A stretch of 64,000 nt of DNA from Rhynchonema sp. JSB1_4. Lineage: Eukaryota; Nematoda; Chromadorea; Monhysterida; Xyalidae. This document shows positions 38,101 to 50,100 of the stretch, in pieces. The notes under the pieces are model-generated. The model worked only from the letters and a program-made list of their open reading frames with translations. It was not told the DNA's origin and did not search any database. Where the stretch lies: NCBI GenBank assembly GCA_030248065.1, contig JASAMV010002353.1, positions 1 to 64,000 of the forward strand. Reading direction: 5' to 3'. Both the position numbers and the translations under genes were made by a program. Within the stretch, counting starts at the first letter, position 1, and each line of letters opens with the position of its first letter.

Positions 38101-41100
38101 GAACTGTGCGCCCGACACGTGGAACTACGATGCATATAAGGGATGCGAAAAGTGCCAGTGCGGGTACGGAGGTCAGCAGCATCACCTTTGTGTTACAATC
38201 GCAAAATATCCTTCTTCATTTGCACATATGGAATATGTATGTGATTCTGATAGTATAAGACCTGAATATGTATATAGCATGTTTTACACGGTTTGCAAAA
38301 TGCATATTCTAGCAACATTATGCATGCTTTTCGAATATGCACATTGGATGTACGTACTGTACGTATGCATTGTCAGGTTCGGTGTCAACCGACTGTGATG
38401 TGGTGTCGGGTCAATGTCGTTGCAAGACAGGCTACACCGGTCGCACGTGCAACAGTTGCACGCATGGACATTTCGACTACCCGACATGCAAACAGTGCAA
38501 ATGCAATGCAGCTGGCACACAACAGTCCGAATGCATACCCGGCAGGAACTGTGCGTGCGATGGCGATGGACAGTGTCCGTGCAAGGTGGGTGCATGCATT
38601 TTTGTGTGCAAGTTGATGCAACATAAAATGACCGCAGCAGTGCAAGGTGGTACAAGGCATATGCAATGCGATTGTGTGCACTGGAAAATGCAACTTGCAA
38701 ATTGTATGTTTAACTTACAGGACAATGTCGCGGGTCTGAAATGCCAGAAATGCAATCCGAACTCGTTCAGTCTCGAGGTCGACAACCCATCCGGTTGCAC
38801 CAGCTGCTTTTGTTTCAATCGCACCAATTTCTGCATCCAGAGCAGCTATGTCTGGCAACCGGTTAGTCGGTGTTCTCCAAGCCCTTCCACCTCCACAATC
38901 ACAAATGCAATTGTTTGTGTTGTTTGCAGTTGTTCAGTGATGATCGAATGGCGTTCTTCGAAGGCGGAGCTGCCGTCCGACTTGACTATGAACGATACTA
39001 CCAGCTGTTCAAACGCATGCCTCAGAGGTGTGCTTTTTGGGCGATTTATGTAGTTTTTGTTGCTTTCGTTGCAGTTTCAATATCTACAACATGGTGGAGA
39101 TCGCAGTTCGTACACAAAATATGATAAGATCTTGCCCGTTTGCCGATTGTTTGTGCGCTGTAGCTACGCACGCATCTGGGTGACTGACGTTAATACACGG
39201 TTTCTCAGTCCAGATAGTCATGTGCGCGTAACACCTGCTATGCCACAACACATAACAATTTCCAATAATGTATGCCCCTTGCAGCTACACATCGGAGACG
39301 CCCCAGCCGGGCAACACTGCCTATTGGCCGTTGCCACAACGCTTCCTTGGCGATCGTGTGTCGTCATACAACGGGTACTTGCGATTCAGGGTGACTAACA
39401 AGGAACAATATTCTGGTTGGTTCGCAGTGTGAACAGTAGTTTGGAGAATACAGTGCACTTTCTTTATAGTGACCGACCTCTCCGCACATACTATATATAT
39501 CTCTGTATTCTTCTGGTAAGGACCTGGTGTTAACCTCAATGATTACCACTCAGTGTTCTCATCCTTCTTTGTTTAGTGAACAAAACTGACAGTTCCCAAT
39601 CATGTGACCATTCATAGGGTAGATTGTGCAATTGAGTTGATGTTTCACGCAGGCAACGGTGCAGCGAGTATTGATGCGCGAATGTGGGCGCACTTCCCTC
39701 TTGTCGTGCTGGTTGGCAACCATCGTATCCATTTGGAGTACTACCCGACTGAAGCACCGCCCGACAACGGAAAGTTCCGCATCAAACTACGAGAGGTTCG
39801 AGAATACTATTCGATTGAACTGAGTTCAAAAAACGTATTCAAGCCGCAAAATGGTCCGTAGTAACGGCTCTGTTGAGTTTTGTTGGCTCCGATAAAACAT
39901 CAAAATGATTCTCTCTGCGCAGGATTTCTGGAAGAACAAGAATTCGCCCGAAATCAAAGTGACCCGTAAGCAAATGATGATCGCACTGCAGAATGTGCAG
40001 GACATATTCATCCGAGGCACCTTCATCGACAACCCGTCGCAGGCGGAAATGAGCGGTTAGATTTGTACCTACATGTGTATAAACATGCATGTGCATGTGT
40101 AGACATACGGAAATAGCCGAGTCGATCATACCGGTGCATGACCCATTTTTTTGCTCGGGAACACAAATACGGCAGGGTTGCCTGACGATTCTATGTATAT
40201 ATGCTCAGTTGGCCATATACCTATGTAGATTGCGAATGCAATGCATGGCATGAGGTCTGGTGACTATGTCGACAAAATGAAAATGCAATAAAATAAATTT
40301 AAAAAAATCCAACTTTGTTGTCAGACATCAGCCTCGACATTGCCGTTTGGGACAACACCACCGACTCAAATGCCAACAACACTGCCATCGGGGTGGAGGC
40401 GTGTGGGGATTGTCCGGTCGGATACACTGGCTCGTCCTGTCAGGTTGGCTCGTATTCTAGAAACAATTGTGGTTATTCACATGTGCCACTTGGTGTAAAT
40501 ACAAAGCAATTTCAGAATCCAGCCGAGGGTTACTGTCGCAGACGGGTGAGCAACTATCTGGACCAACCCGACGATCTGGCATTAGTTGGTGACGCTGAGC
40601 CGTGCGCATGTTATGGACACTCGACCACTTGTGAACCCGAGACCTGTGTATGCAGGGTGAGTGCGGTAAAATTATGGTGATCGGTCAGGAACTAGTTTGA
40701 TAACGTGACACCTAGAGATTATTGTGGAATTCACTTATGTTGTGTAACAGCAGTACATACATAGCGTCAACTTTTTTTTATCACTTGTATTGGAAGCAAA
40801 TATTTTTCACTCTGGTCGAAATGCGCGCCGGAGTTGCGTGCACAAAAAACTCACGTGACCAGAACAGAACCACCCACCAAGATCCCAGCTCCACATTCTC
40901 TCATCAATCGTTGACCACTGCACCGTTGACACAGGAATGCCAACATCACACGACGGGCGATTTCTGCGAGTTGTGTGCGCCCGGCTACTTCGGCGATGCG
41001 CAACTGCAAACAGCGGACGCGTGCAAAGTGTGTGCGTGCCCACTTGAAGACAACAGTTTCAGTCTGACTTGCCATCAGTCAAGCTACGGCAAAGGCTACA

Positions 41101-44100
41101 CGTGTGACGCGTGCGTCAAGGGATACGAGGGACAGTATTGTGAAAGGTATTGCGATTGGTATTGGCGATTTCTGGTTGGGCGGGTATTTTAGAATGAATT
41201 GAGAAGCGGAACCGATCAGACCTGCCTGTGCCTCGGCCAAAACATTGTTTCGACCAGCGTAGCGGTTGCTGATTATTGAGCTGTCTGATAACAACGTTCT
41301 ACAAATCAGTGGCATCTGTAAAATCTCAATTTCGAGTACCCAAGCTTGTATGCAAAAGCGCAACTTTACGACTTGCAGCTGCATGGAGGGCTATTACGGC
41401 GATCCAAACCAGTCCGGCGGGAAGTGCAGACCCTGCAATTGTCACACGCATGGCTCATTGAGTGAATTGTGCGACAGACAGAACGGTTGGTTACTATAAA
41501 CTTCACTTTGCGCACATTTGTTTTTATTATCATTACTTTTGTCTTCGCATTGCATTGCAATGACCACTGCAATTGCAATCACCCTTTCAGGTCAATGTGT
41601 GTGCCGATCCGGCCTGACCGGCCGTGACTGTTCACAATGTGAGCCACGACATGCGCTCGTTGGACCGATCTGCGAACGTAAGTCTGTGAAACATCATCGT
41701 GATTTGGTTTTAACATGCGTTCGAGAAAAAACTTTGAAGATAATGAAATGGCACATCTTGCAAAATTCCAGCGTGTGACAAGGGCTGTACTCTGGATCTG
41801 ATGAAAGAAGTCGACTATATGGAGGAGATCTACGCGTCCTACAACTACACCGGATTGGTGCGGCAGAACCTTTTTGCAAAAAAATAATCTTAAAATCCTC
41901 AAAAATGTACTAACAATTGCACGCCAGGTGCCAGTGCCATGGAAACGTTTGCATCAAGTTGACAACAACACGGTGCTATTGACTGAACGACTGGCTGGAA
42001 TCAACGAAGGCAAAGACAACGCACAGCAAATGATTGCGCAATTGGGCAGCACCGATAAATATTTGCAGAATGCCAATGCTGTCATTGAACAGGTGTGGTG
42101 ATTATTTTTAAATTCAGTGCCCAATATATAAAAATAGCACGTGTGTTAACATACTGTACTATGTGTGTGGCAATAATCTTAGTCGGGCAGCCGACTGCTT
42201 TTCATACATAGGTTCGGCAGCTAGGTGTCTAACGTTAATTGGGTTACCCGACAATCATAGAAATACATTTTTTTTCACGAAGTTGCATCTCGGCGTTGAT
42301 TTCTGCTTGAACGACGCGCTGTGGCGCATATTCATGCCGTCACCTCAGAGCGTCAACAGTCGACGTCAACTTACGTCTAAACGCTCGTGTAGTCCAGCCA
42401 CGAACTCATGAGACGACTTTTTTTGAAATTGGCTTGTGCGGATCCAACAATGTTCCGGTTCCACGTATTTCGGAAATGAAAGAAAGAGAAACTCACGTAT
42501 TTTTTAAAAACACGCTCTCCACTCGGTGCGTAAATTCCCTTTTGACTCCCAAAACATTTGTGTGCTGAACATCGCTGCTGTTCGCGTAAGCACGCAACAA
42601 ATTGAGGTCAGCCGGCTGGAACTTGTCATCATCTCCCTCAGCCAATCTCTTTCTTTTTGTTTGCGAAAACACGTGTATCTGGGGCATTTTTGAATGCGGC
42701 CAAGCAAGCTTTAAAAAAAGTCGTCTCATGAGCTGGTGGTTGGACTATACATGTATTCATGCAGGGCTGCTTTGAGTTCACGACTGCTGCAATTTTTTCT
42801 CGTAACTATTCGGTCACCCTATAGGTATATGTATGTGGGTACACTTGATTTTCTCGCAGCTTCTTGGTCTAACGTACTGTATGTACAGGTTTATCTAGCT
42901 AACGGGCTAAATCGTAATATGAAAAGATATCCTATAAAACGCATGACAGGATGTCACACTCTTTGGAGGGCGTAGTACATCCTTCTCAACCGTCACCAGA
43001 CCAGACGGTGTGCTTGATTTTCAGGCAAACTTTTTGCATCAACGAATCAACGCGTCGAAAGAGAATATTGATTTTGTGCTGAAAGAAACGGAAATGGCGC
43101 AGAAACAGATGCAGGAACTCTACGGCAAAGCATGGGGTATGATTCCTTTTGAATTGACGATAATTCGAGATGATCCATGGCACACCAATTTCGACCAGCG
43201 TAAAAGTTGACTTTCACAATCATGTCTGGAACAACCGTTACGCTGGTCAAACTAAGCAGTACCTAGTATAGTCCACCCATCAGCTCATGACGCTTTTTGT
43301 CAGCTGAAAAGTTTGACAGGATCCAGTGCTGTTCCGGTTCCGGTTGGCTTACGAAAAAGAAAAGAAAGAGAAATCGGTTTTTATTTTATTTTTGTGTGCC
43401 GTTTTCTCTGACATTGCCTTGCGGAGGAACAACTTTTTACAACGGAACCTGAACCTCCCAAACAAAAGTGCCATGAGCTGATGGATGAACCATACCTCTA
43501 AATTATCCTTCAGAGCAAGTCAACCAACTGGCGAATTTTGCGCGCGGCGCGAGCAGTACTGACCCGACACGCAGTATCGATGCGACCGCCTTGTTGACTC
43601 AGGCAGAGGAATACATGAGGGCCATAAAGGAAAGGGATGAATACATCAAACAGAGGGAGAACTACGCGAACGTGGAGTTGAAGTGCGTAAGGATAGGAAC
43701 TGGGATGTTTTTGACTGATATTATGGTGTGCTTGCTTGTGCTGCTGTTGGTCACTTGGTAGCAGGCTTGGCGATCATACTGGTTCGAATAGCGTCTGCCT
43801 TGGTCACGTGACCGCTTCGTTTTTGACAAATAACCGAAATTATTTACTGGAATAAATTTTCGAATATCCAGAATTTTTTGTGATCAAGGCGGCTCCGATC
43901 CCATCATCAAGTATAATACGAGCCCATGCCATAATGAGCCCTCGTCCCCGTGTTTCCGGGTGTCACACAGGACAGTGTATTTGACCAGTCGGACAGATGT
44001 TTGCTCGCGGCAGTACGGGTCAAACCTCAAGCTCATAACTTTCATGATAGGCCCTTTACAGACACAAAACCTTTTGCCTGTTTAATTTACGCTCTTTCAC

Positions 44101-47100
44101 TCATGCCGCAAAACTGATATTTTTAGGAAAGCACAACAACTGCTGGAGGACATAAAGAGCAACCAACTGAACGACACAACGTTTGTGAAACTATCTGAAT
44201 CGCTTGATGAGACCGCCCATCGACTCACAGAGGCCCGCAATCGTTTGTGGGACGACTCGCGGCGAAAGGCACTCGGCGCTGCCAATATGACCAGAATCAG
44301 CAAGAAACGGGTCGAAGAATTCAAGGTCTTTGTCTTTGTTGTCACTCACTCTGCGGTATACTACCGGAATCCTATCGTACCCAACATTGATGTTTGATTG
44401 CAGCGAGTGGTCACGCTGATCAACGAACAGAACGGTCATGCAGACGATAATGTAGCGAATTCGACCAACACAATCGCAAGGGCCAAGGACAACATTCTCA
44501 ACGCGTTCAATGCATTTGATGTGAGTGAATGGGTGGTATTCTCGAACGCGTTGTTCGAGTTATAAGATGCAGTGCACCGTTTTTATGGTGATATGAACGG
44601 GTCCCTGCATCCCTTAAAATATACAATACACTCAGTAGTACATTGTTTGTATTGAGTGGCAACTGGGAGGACAGCTGCAGATCGGGGCCAAAGTAGTACT
44701 AAAAATAACACAACAGTAGGATTCACTATAACGAGTATCACAACAAAAGGTGTAGGGTATGTAGACTGTAAGCTGAAATTGATTCCAGAAAACCAACAAA
44801 ACGTTGATCCCCGAGCTGGCGGAGCAGGCAGCCGAATGCAATGCGATATCGAACAACTATCGCGATCTGCTGGGAGAATACAGGGGAAAATATGTGAATC
44901 GTGAGTGCGGGTATTCTTGGCTGGAACAATATTTGTGAAAATACGGATTTATAATTGTTTGCAGCTGCGCAAGCGCACGTTGACGAACTCGAGTACCAGG
45001 CAGCCCGCATCAAGGATTCGTTCACTCGAACCAAAGACATGTCCCAGTTAGCAGTCGCTGGTACAAGCAGCTCGCCTTTACGAATCAAGCATGAAACATC
45101 GACAATGTACTACAACGCACTGGATTTTTTCAGCCGCCAACGCGTATGAAAACATCGTGCGTGCACTCAACAATGCGAGCAAAGCCACCGAGACTGCAAA
45201 ACAAGCCGCTGACAACACTCATGCCGAGGTGATTTTGAGTGACGTCCACAACAATTATACCACTTGTAACCGATAATACAGCGCGTTGACAACAGAGGTC
45301 ATTCAAAAAAAATCCAGCATTCACCTGCAAACATACGGGCGTACTCAAACTTGGGGATCGGGCCAAGTCCGGCCTTGCCTTGGTCGGCTTTTTTGCATCA
45401 AGGTACAATGCAAAAGTCACGTGCCCAAGGCAAGACCGTACCAGCAAGCAAGTTGGATTTTGTCACAGACGTTTGTTTGGGACAGTATATGCCTCTGCGA
45501 CCGTTGTTCTCGACGAACACATCGAAACACTGCAACCGTTTTGAGAATACCAAGCTCGCACAGATCTACCCGACCGACAAAGAGTCCCTGATGTCCAAGG
45601 CGGACGCGTCACAGACGGAGAGCACCGCGCTGCAGACGGAAGCCACGGGTCTCGACACGAAAGAGCTTGATTCACAAAGGCGACAGTTCGAAGATCGACT
45701 CAGCAACGTCAATGATGCGATCATCGCTGGAGAGAAGGAATTGGACAAAATGACCATCAACTATGGCGATATGGACAGTAAGTGACTGAAAATATGGCCG
45801 AAATTGGGCACAACAGGGGAAGACTTTCGGCCAAACCTGTGGGACCTGAATTTTGATAGACACGTATGAATACAGGATCGTGGTTAGACACAAACAGCAT
45901 AAAGGCGACGCAATTTTTTTGGTCGTACTTTGCTAAATGCCCAGAAACAGAGATCGCTGGGAGCGACTGCCCCATAAAATTAAGAACTTTCACGCTGTCG
46001 ACTTTTACGCTTCAACGGTTCCAACCAAAAACATCCGTAACCCTTGACCCCACCATGATAACAAAGATAACCTTCCATAAAGCAAGCTTGCGCCTTTAAC
46101 TGTTGTGATGTTTCACAGCGAAACACACGACGATGCAAGCAGCACTAAACGCGGCCGAAAACGCCAAGACCGACGCCGAGCAGGTGGCTGACGCAGCTGC
46201 AGCGATGGCCACACAAGTCGATGTATTACAGGAGGAAGCCGATATGTTTGAACATTTCACTGGCACCGGTGTTAGGCAGTTGACTGATGAAAGTGGGTAT
46301 GGTCGTATTTCAGTCGGTTCATTCGAAAGTACCACCCTAAGGGGCCAACTTAGGTTATATCCGGAATCCGGAACCCGCGGAAATAATTTGCAGGCGCAAA
46401 AGTACAAAACATTTCCGGACTGCGGAAATATTTCCGGAAAACGCAAAAATTCGTGTTTAAAAATATTGCCTTTTCCGAGAATAGCACTTCCGCATTCCTG
46501 TTTCCGGATTTAGCCTAAGCCCGCCCTAGCAGCTTTCGGCAGACTCCTAGGCGATGCATCGCCGGGGATGGTGGCGGAATGTTCTTACCCTTTCCAGTGG
46601 CTCGCATTGCAACTGAGTGATGGTGTGCTTTTTTCGATGAGCATAAAGGGCACTTTTCTCCTTTCTGGTTAATGACCTTAACCGTACGTCGGTCAAGTTA
46701 AGTACACATCACGATACAATGCTCACATCAACTCAATCGCAAAGTACGGACTCGAACTTTTGACAAAGTCCGCGGATACACCTAAGAGAATACTGCTGAG
46801 AGGTCCCATGTTCGGACTCCGGGGTGTCAAGTACATAATTGCCTCTGGTGACATTCCCCGATGCAAATGCGTGATATTAGGCTGGATCAAATCTTGTACC
46901 CTTGCAGTACCAGGGGCGTATACATGGGGGGGTTTCTGGGATAAGTCGCCCTCCCCCAAATCGTGTACGCCACTGTTAAATACTCTCAAATAAAGGCGAC
47001 ACGTTTGATGCCACCAACTGTGTACATACACACACGTATTGGTCGCACAATGACTAAATCAGAATTCATCAACCCTGATCTTCAGGTTCAACCTTAACCA

Positions 47101-50100
47101 CTATGCTACTTGTATTTTTGACAAAACATTCTCAGCTAAAAATAATCTAGCAGATCAACCACGTTGCCGCAGGTCTGAAACATTCTCTTAACTACATACT
47201 TTGTGTGCGATCACGCAACGCAACGTCATTGCCCCGTCACTTTCCCTCTTCACGATTCAGGAAAAAAATTTGCCCAATTCTTATATATAGTCATTGTGCG
47301 ACCAATACCTATATGTGTGTTTGCAGTCACAACGGCGGCTGCCGAGATCACCCGTGCCCAGCAGCGTATGTCGGCTGTGTTGGCGCAGGCACAACAGAAC
47401 GAACAGAAAGTCGATGAATTGGGGGAGAACTTGACGTTGCTGAAGGAAAAGATCAGAGAGGCGAGGGAGAAGGCCGCAAGGGTGAGTTTATGCAACGGGG
47501 GATCTCAGCAACTGCGGACAATGACGGACACCTTATTCAGTTGACCGTTTTCAGCAATTTTTGATGGAAGATTTTCATCATTTTTTTGTGTGATTAAGGC
47601 GAAAGCGCACTAGTTCCATTTGACCAACGTGAGGATTGTTACGCAGTACGTTCACGCTGTCCAAGCTGTGAGTCGGCACACCCGTCTCGCAATATCCAGA
47701 GTGCATCCATACAAGCACAACCTCTTGTCGGAACGCATTCCTCCAATCCACGCACATACCGTGCTGTAGCAGTGCAACCATTTCAGATCCCAGTAGCGAT
47801 CAAATCGATTGGTGCCGGGGGCGAGTGTGTGCGTTCGTTCCTGTCCCCAGCGCATCCCACCCCAGCGAATGACATCCACGTCGCATATCGTCCCGTTGAT
47901 GACGTGTCTGACTCGTTGGTGTTCTTCACAAAAACGAAACGACGACGAACGGTACCTACATGTAGATTTGGGACGGGACTCGATTGATATTGGTCGCACA
48001 GTGACCATATAAGGATTCATCAAATCAATCCTGATTTTCACGTTCAGTCACTCTTAACTACTGTGCTATTTGTGATTCTCGCAAAACATTTTCAGCTAAA
48101 AATAATCTAGCAGATCAACCATGTTGCCGTAGGTCTGAAACATTCTCTTTACTACATGCTTTGCGTGCGATCACGCAACGCAACGTCATTGCCCCGTCAC
48201 TGTCCCTCTTTACGATTCAGGAAAACAGTTTGACCAATTCTTATAAAGTCATTGTGCAACCAATAGTTTAGGAATAAAAGTTGAAACTGGTACTGAAATT
48301 CAAACATCGCGAATTAACAGTCGATGTCAAACTTGGTAACCGCACCAGGTAGGGCCCGTCTTGTTCTCGTGACTTATTTTGCGAGTCTATTCATGTACCT
48401 CTTACTGTTTAAAAAAGTTGTTTAAATGTCATTCTCTGGGCCAACACTGGCTCAAAACAAGACCTCGAAAATAACGCGAGTACAAAAAAACCATAGGACT
48501 AAGGTACTTTCCGATTGCCATGTTTATTTGATTTTGTGTACGCGTGAGATGACTTTCTTGACGAATCACGCACATGCGCACTAAAACCAAAATATAATTC
48601 TGTTCAGCAACCATCCGAATATCTCGCGTTGGAACTGAAAGATCGCAACTTTATATTCCACTGGAACATCGGTGCCGGAGACCGAATGATCACGAGTGAC
48701 AAACGCGTGGATGCAATCGCGCCAAATGACCACTCGAGGTGGTACAATGTGGACATAAAACGGTACACCATCTTTAGAGTGAAACAACTGCGATCCAGCA
48801 TTTTCGGTCACTGAGAGGGTTGGGGAGAAGGCCTGAAGGCAATTCACGAAGAAATAACTTCGTTGAAATAGTATGTACCTGTGTTTTGCAGCGAAGGCAA
48901 CGCAGCACAACTTACCGTATCCCTGATGAAGCAAGGCGCGAATGATGCGACGCCAGAAAATGTCTGGCCGCCGGTTACGGTATCGCACGAATTTGCTGGT
49001 TGGTGGATTTCGAGTTGAATTTAAATGATCAAGTCGTCGGCATCAGTAAAAATAAGACCAACCCCCAAACCACTTTTTCGAGAAAAAAGCGTTTGAAGTT
49101 GGCCTGACCGCATTTCCAACACGGTTTGGTTCGGTAGGCTGATGTTTGGCATGGCTACGTAAGGGACCTTGCTGATCATCATAGAAACAAAAGTAGACTT
49201 TGAAACATCATATCCAAGCAAAAACAAAGCTATTTGTCGGTTGGTTTTAGTTCACAAAAAAATAAATATAGACCAAGCCCCTTGGCGGAGCAGTTGAAAA
49301 CCGAAAAATAGTCCAACCCCCATTTTCTCTGCCATTTATTTTTCGCCTGTTTGAAAATGATTCAATACGGGGTTCATGAAAACGTCTTAAATGCAGCATT
49401 ATCATTCAAAATGCTTGTTACAGAAGTGGGAATCAGGTTACCTCGGTCCGGCATGGCCGGATTCAGAAAAAGTCAGCCCGGTCCTATCCGGCCCGATTTT
49501 TTGGGCCGGATTTTTTTTGTGATTGTATTTTGAAGCAAACGTCGGGTGTGAAGCGATTGGTTTCTGTTTGTTGAAATCATTGATATTTACACATTGAAAA
49601 CATAAAGAAAAACATCAAAAAGCTTGTCTGTGAGAAGCTTCGAACTCGTGGCTCTCACAACCACAGTCAGATATGCTTGCCACTGTGCTAAAGACGCCGA
49701 CAGCCAAGCCGCCTTACGATACATTATAAACGTAATGATCGGGCCAGCAGCGACGCACTCACCGAGAGAGCGTAAAGTCCCTAATACAACACACACACAC
49801 ACAGCTGGGGTATTATGCAACAATCATGTGCTGAAGCAATCTTGTGTGTGTGTGTGTGTGTTGGGGTCGCGTGCTTTGGGGCTTGGTCTTTTTGTCCGCG
49901 AAAATTCCTCCGCCAACCAACTTGGTTTTCTTTTTCAAAAATAAGAAACTAGACCAACCCCCAACGGGGACTAGCAGGTGTTTTCAACATGCTGTAACTC
50001 AATGTACGTAGCGTTTTGAGACAAAATTTTTGGTGAATGTTTAGAATAGTTTGCCAGCTACACGCTGCACACAAAAAGGGGGTTGGTCTTTTGTTGGGGC

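Noticed and set aside
39391..39396. Earlier donor AGG|GTGACT for laminin exon 18
   Set aside because: It would put exon 19 out of the L4 frame; the donor at 39416 keeps phase and conserved residues.
39536..40129. Minus-strand ORFs over domain IVa exons
   Set aside because: Shadows of the laminin exons, whose plus-strand frame has clear L4 homology.
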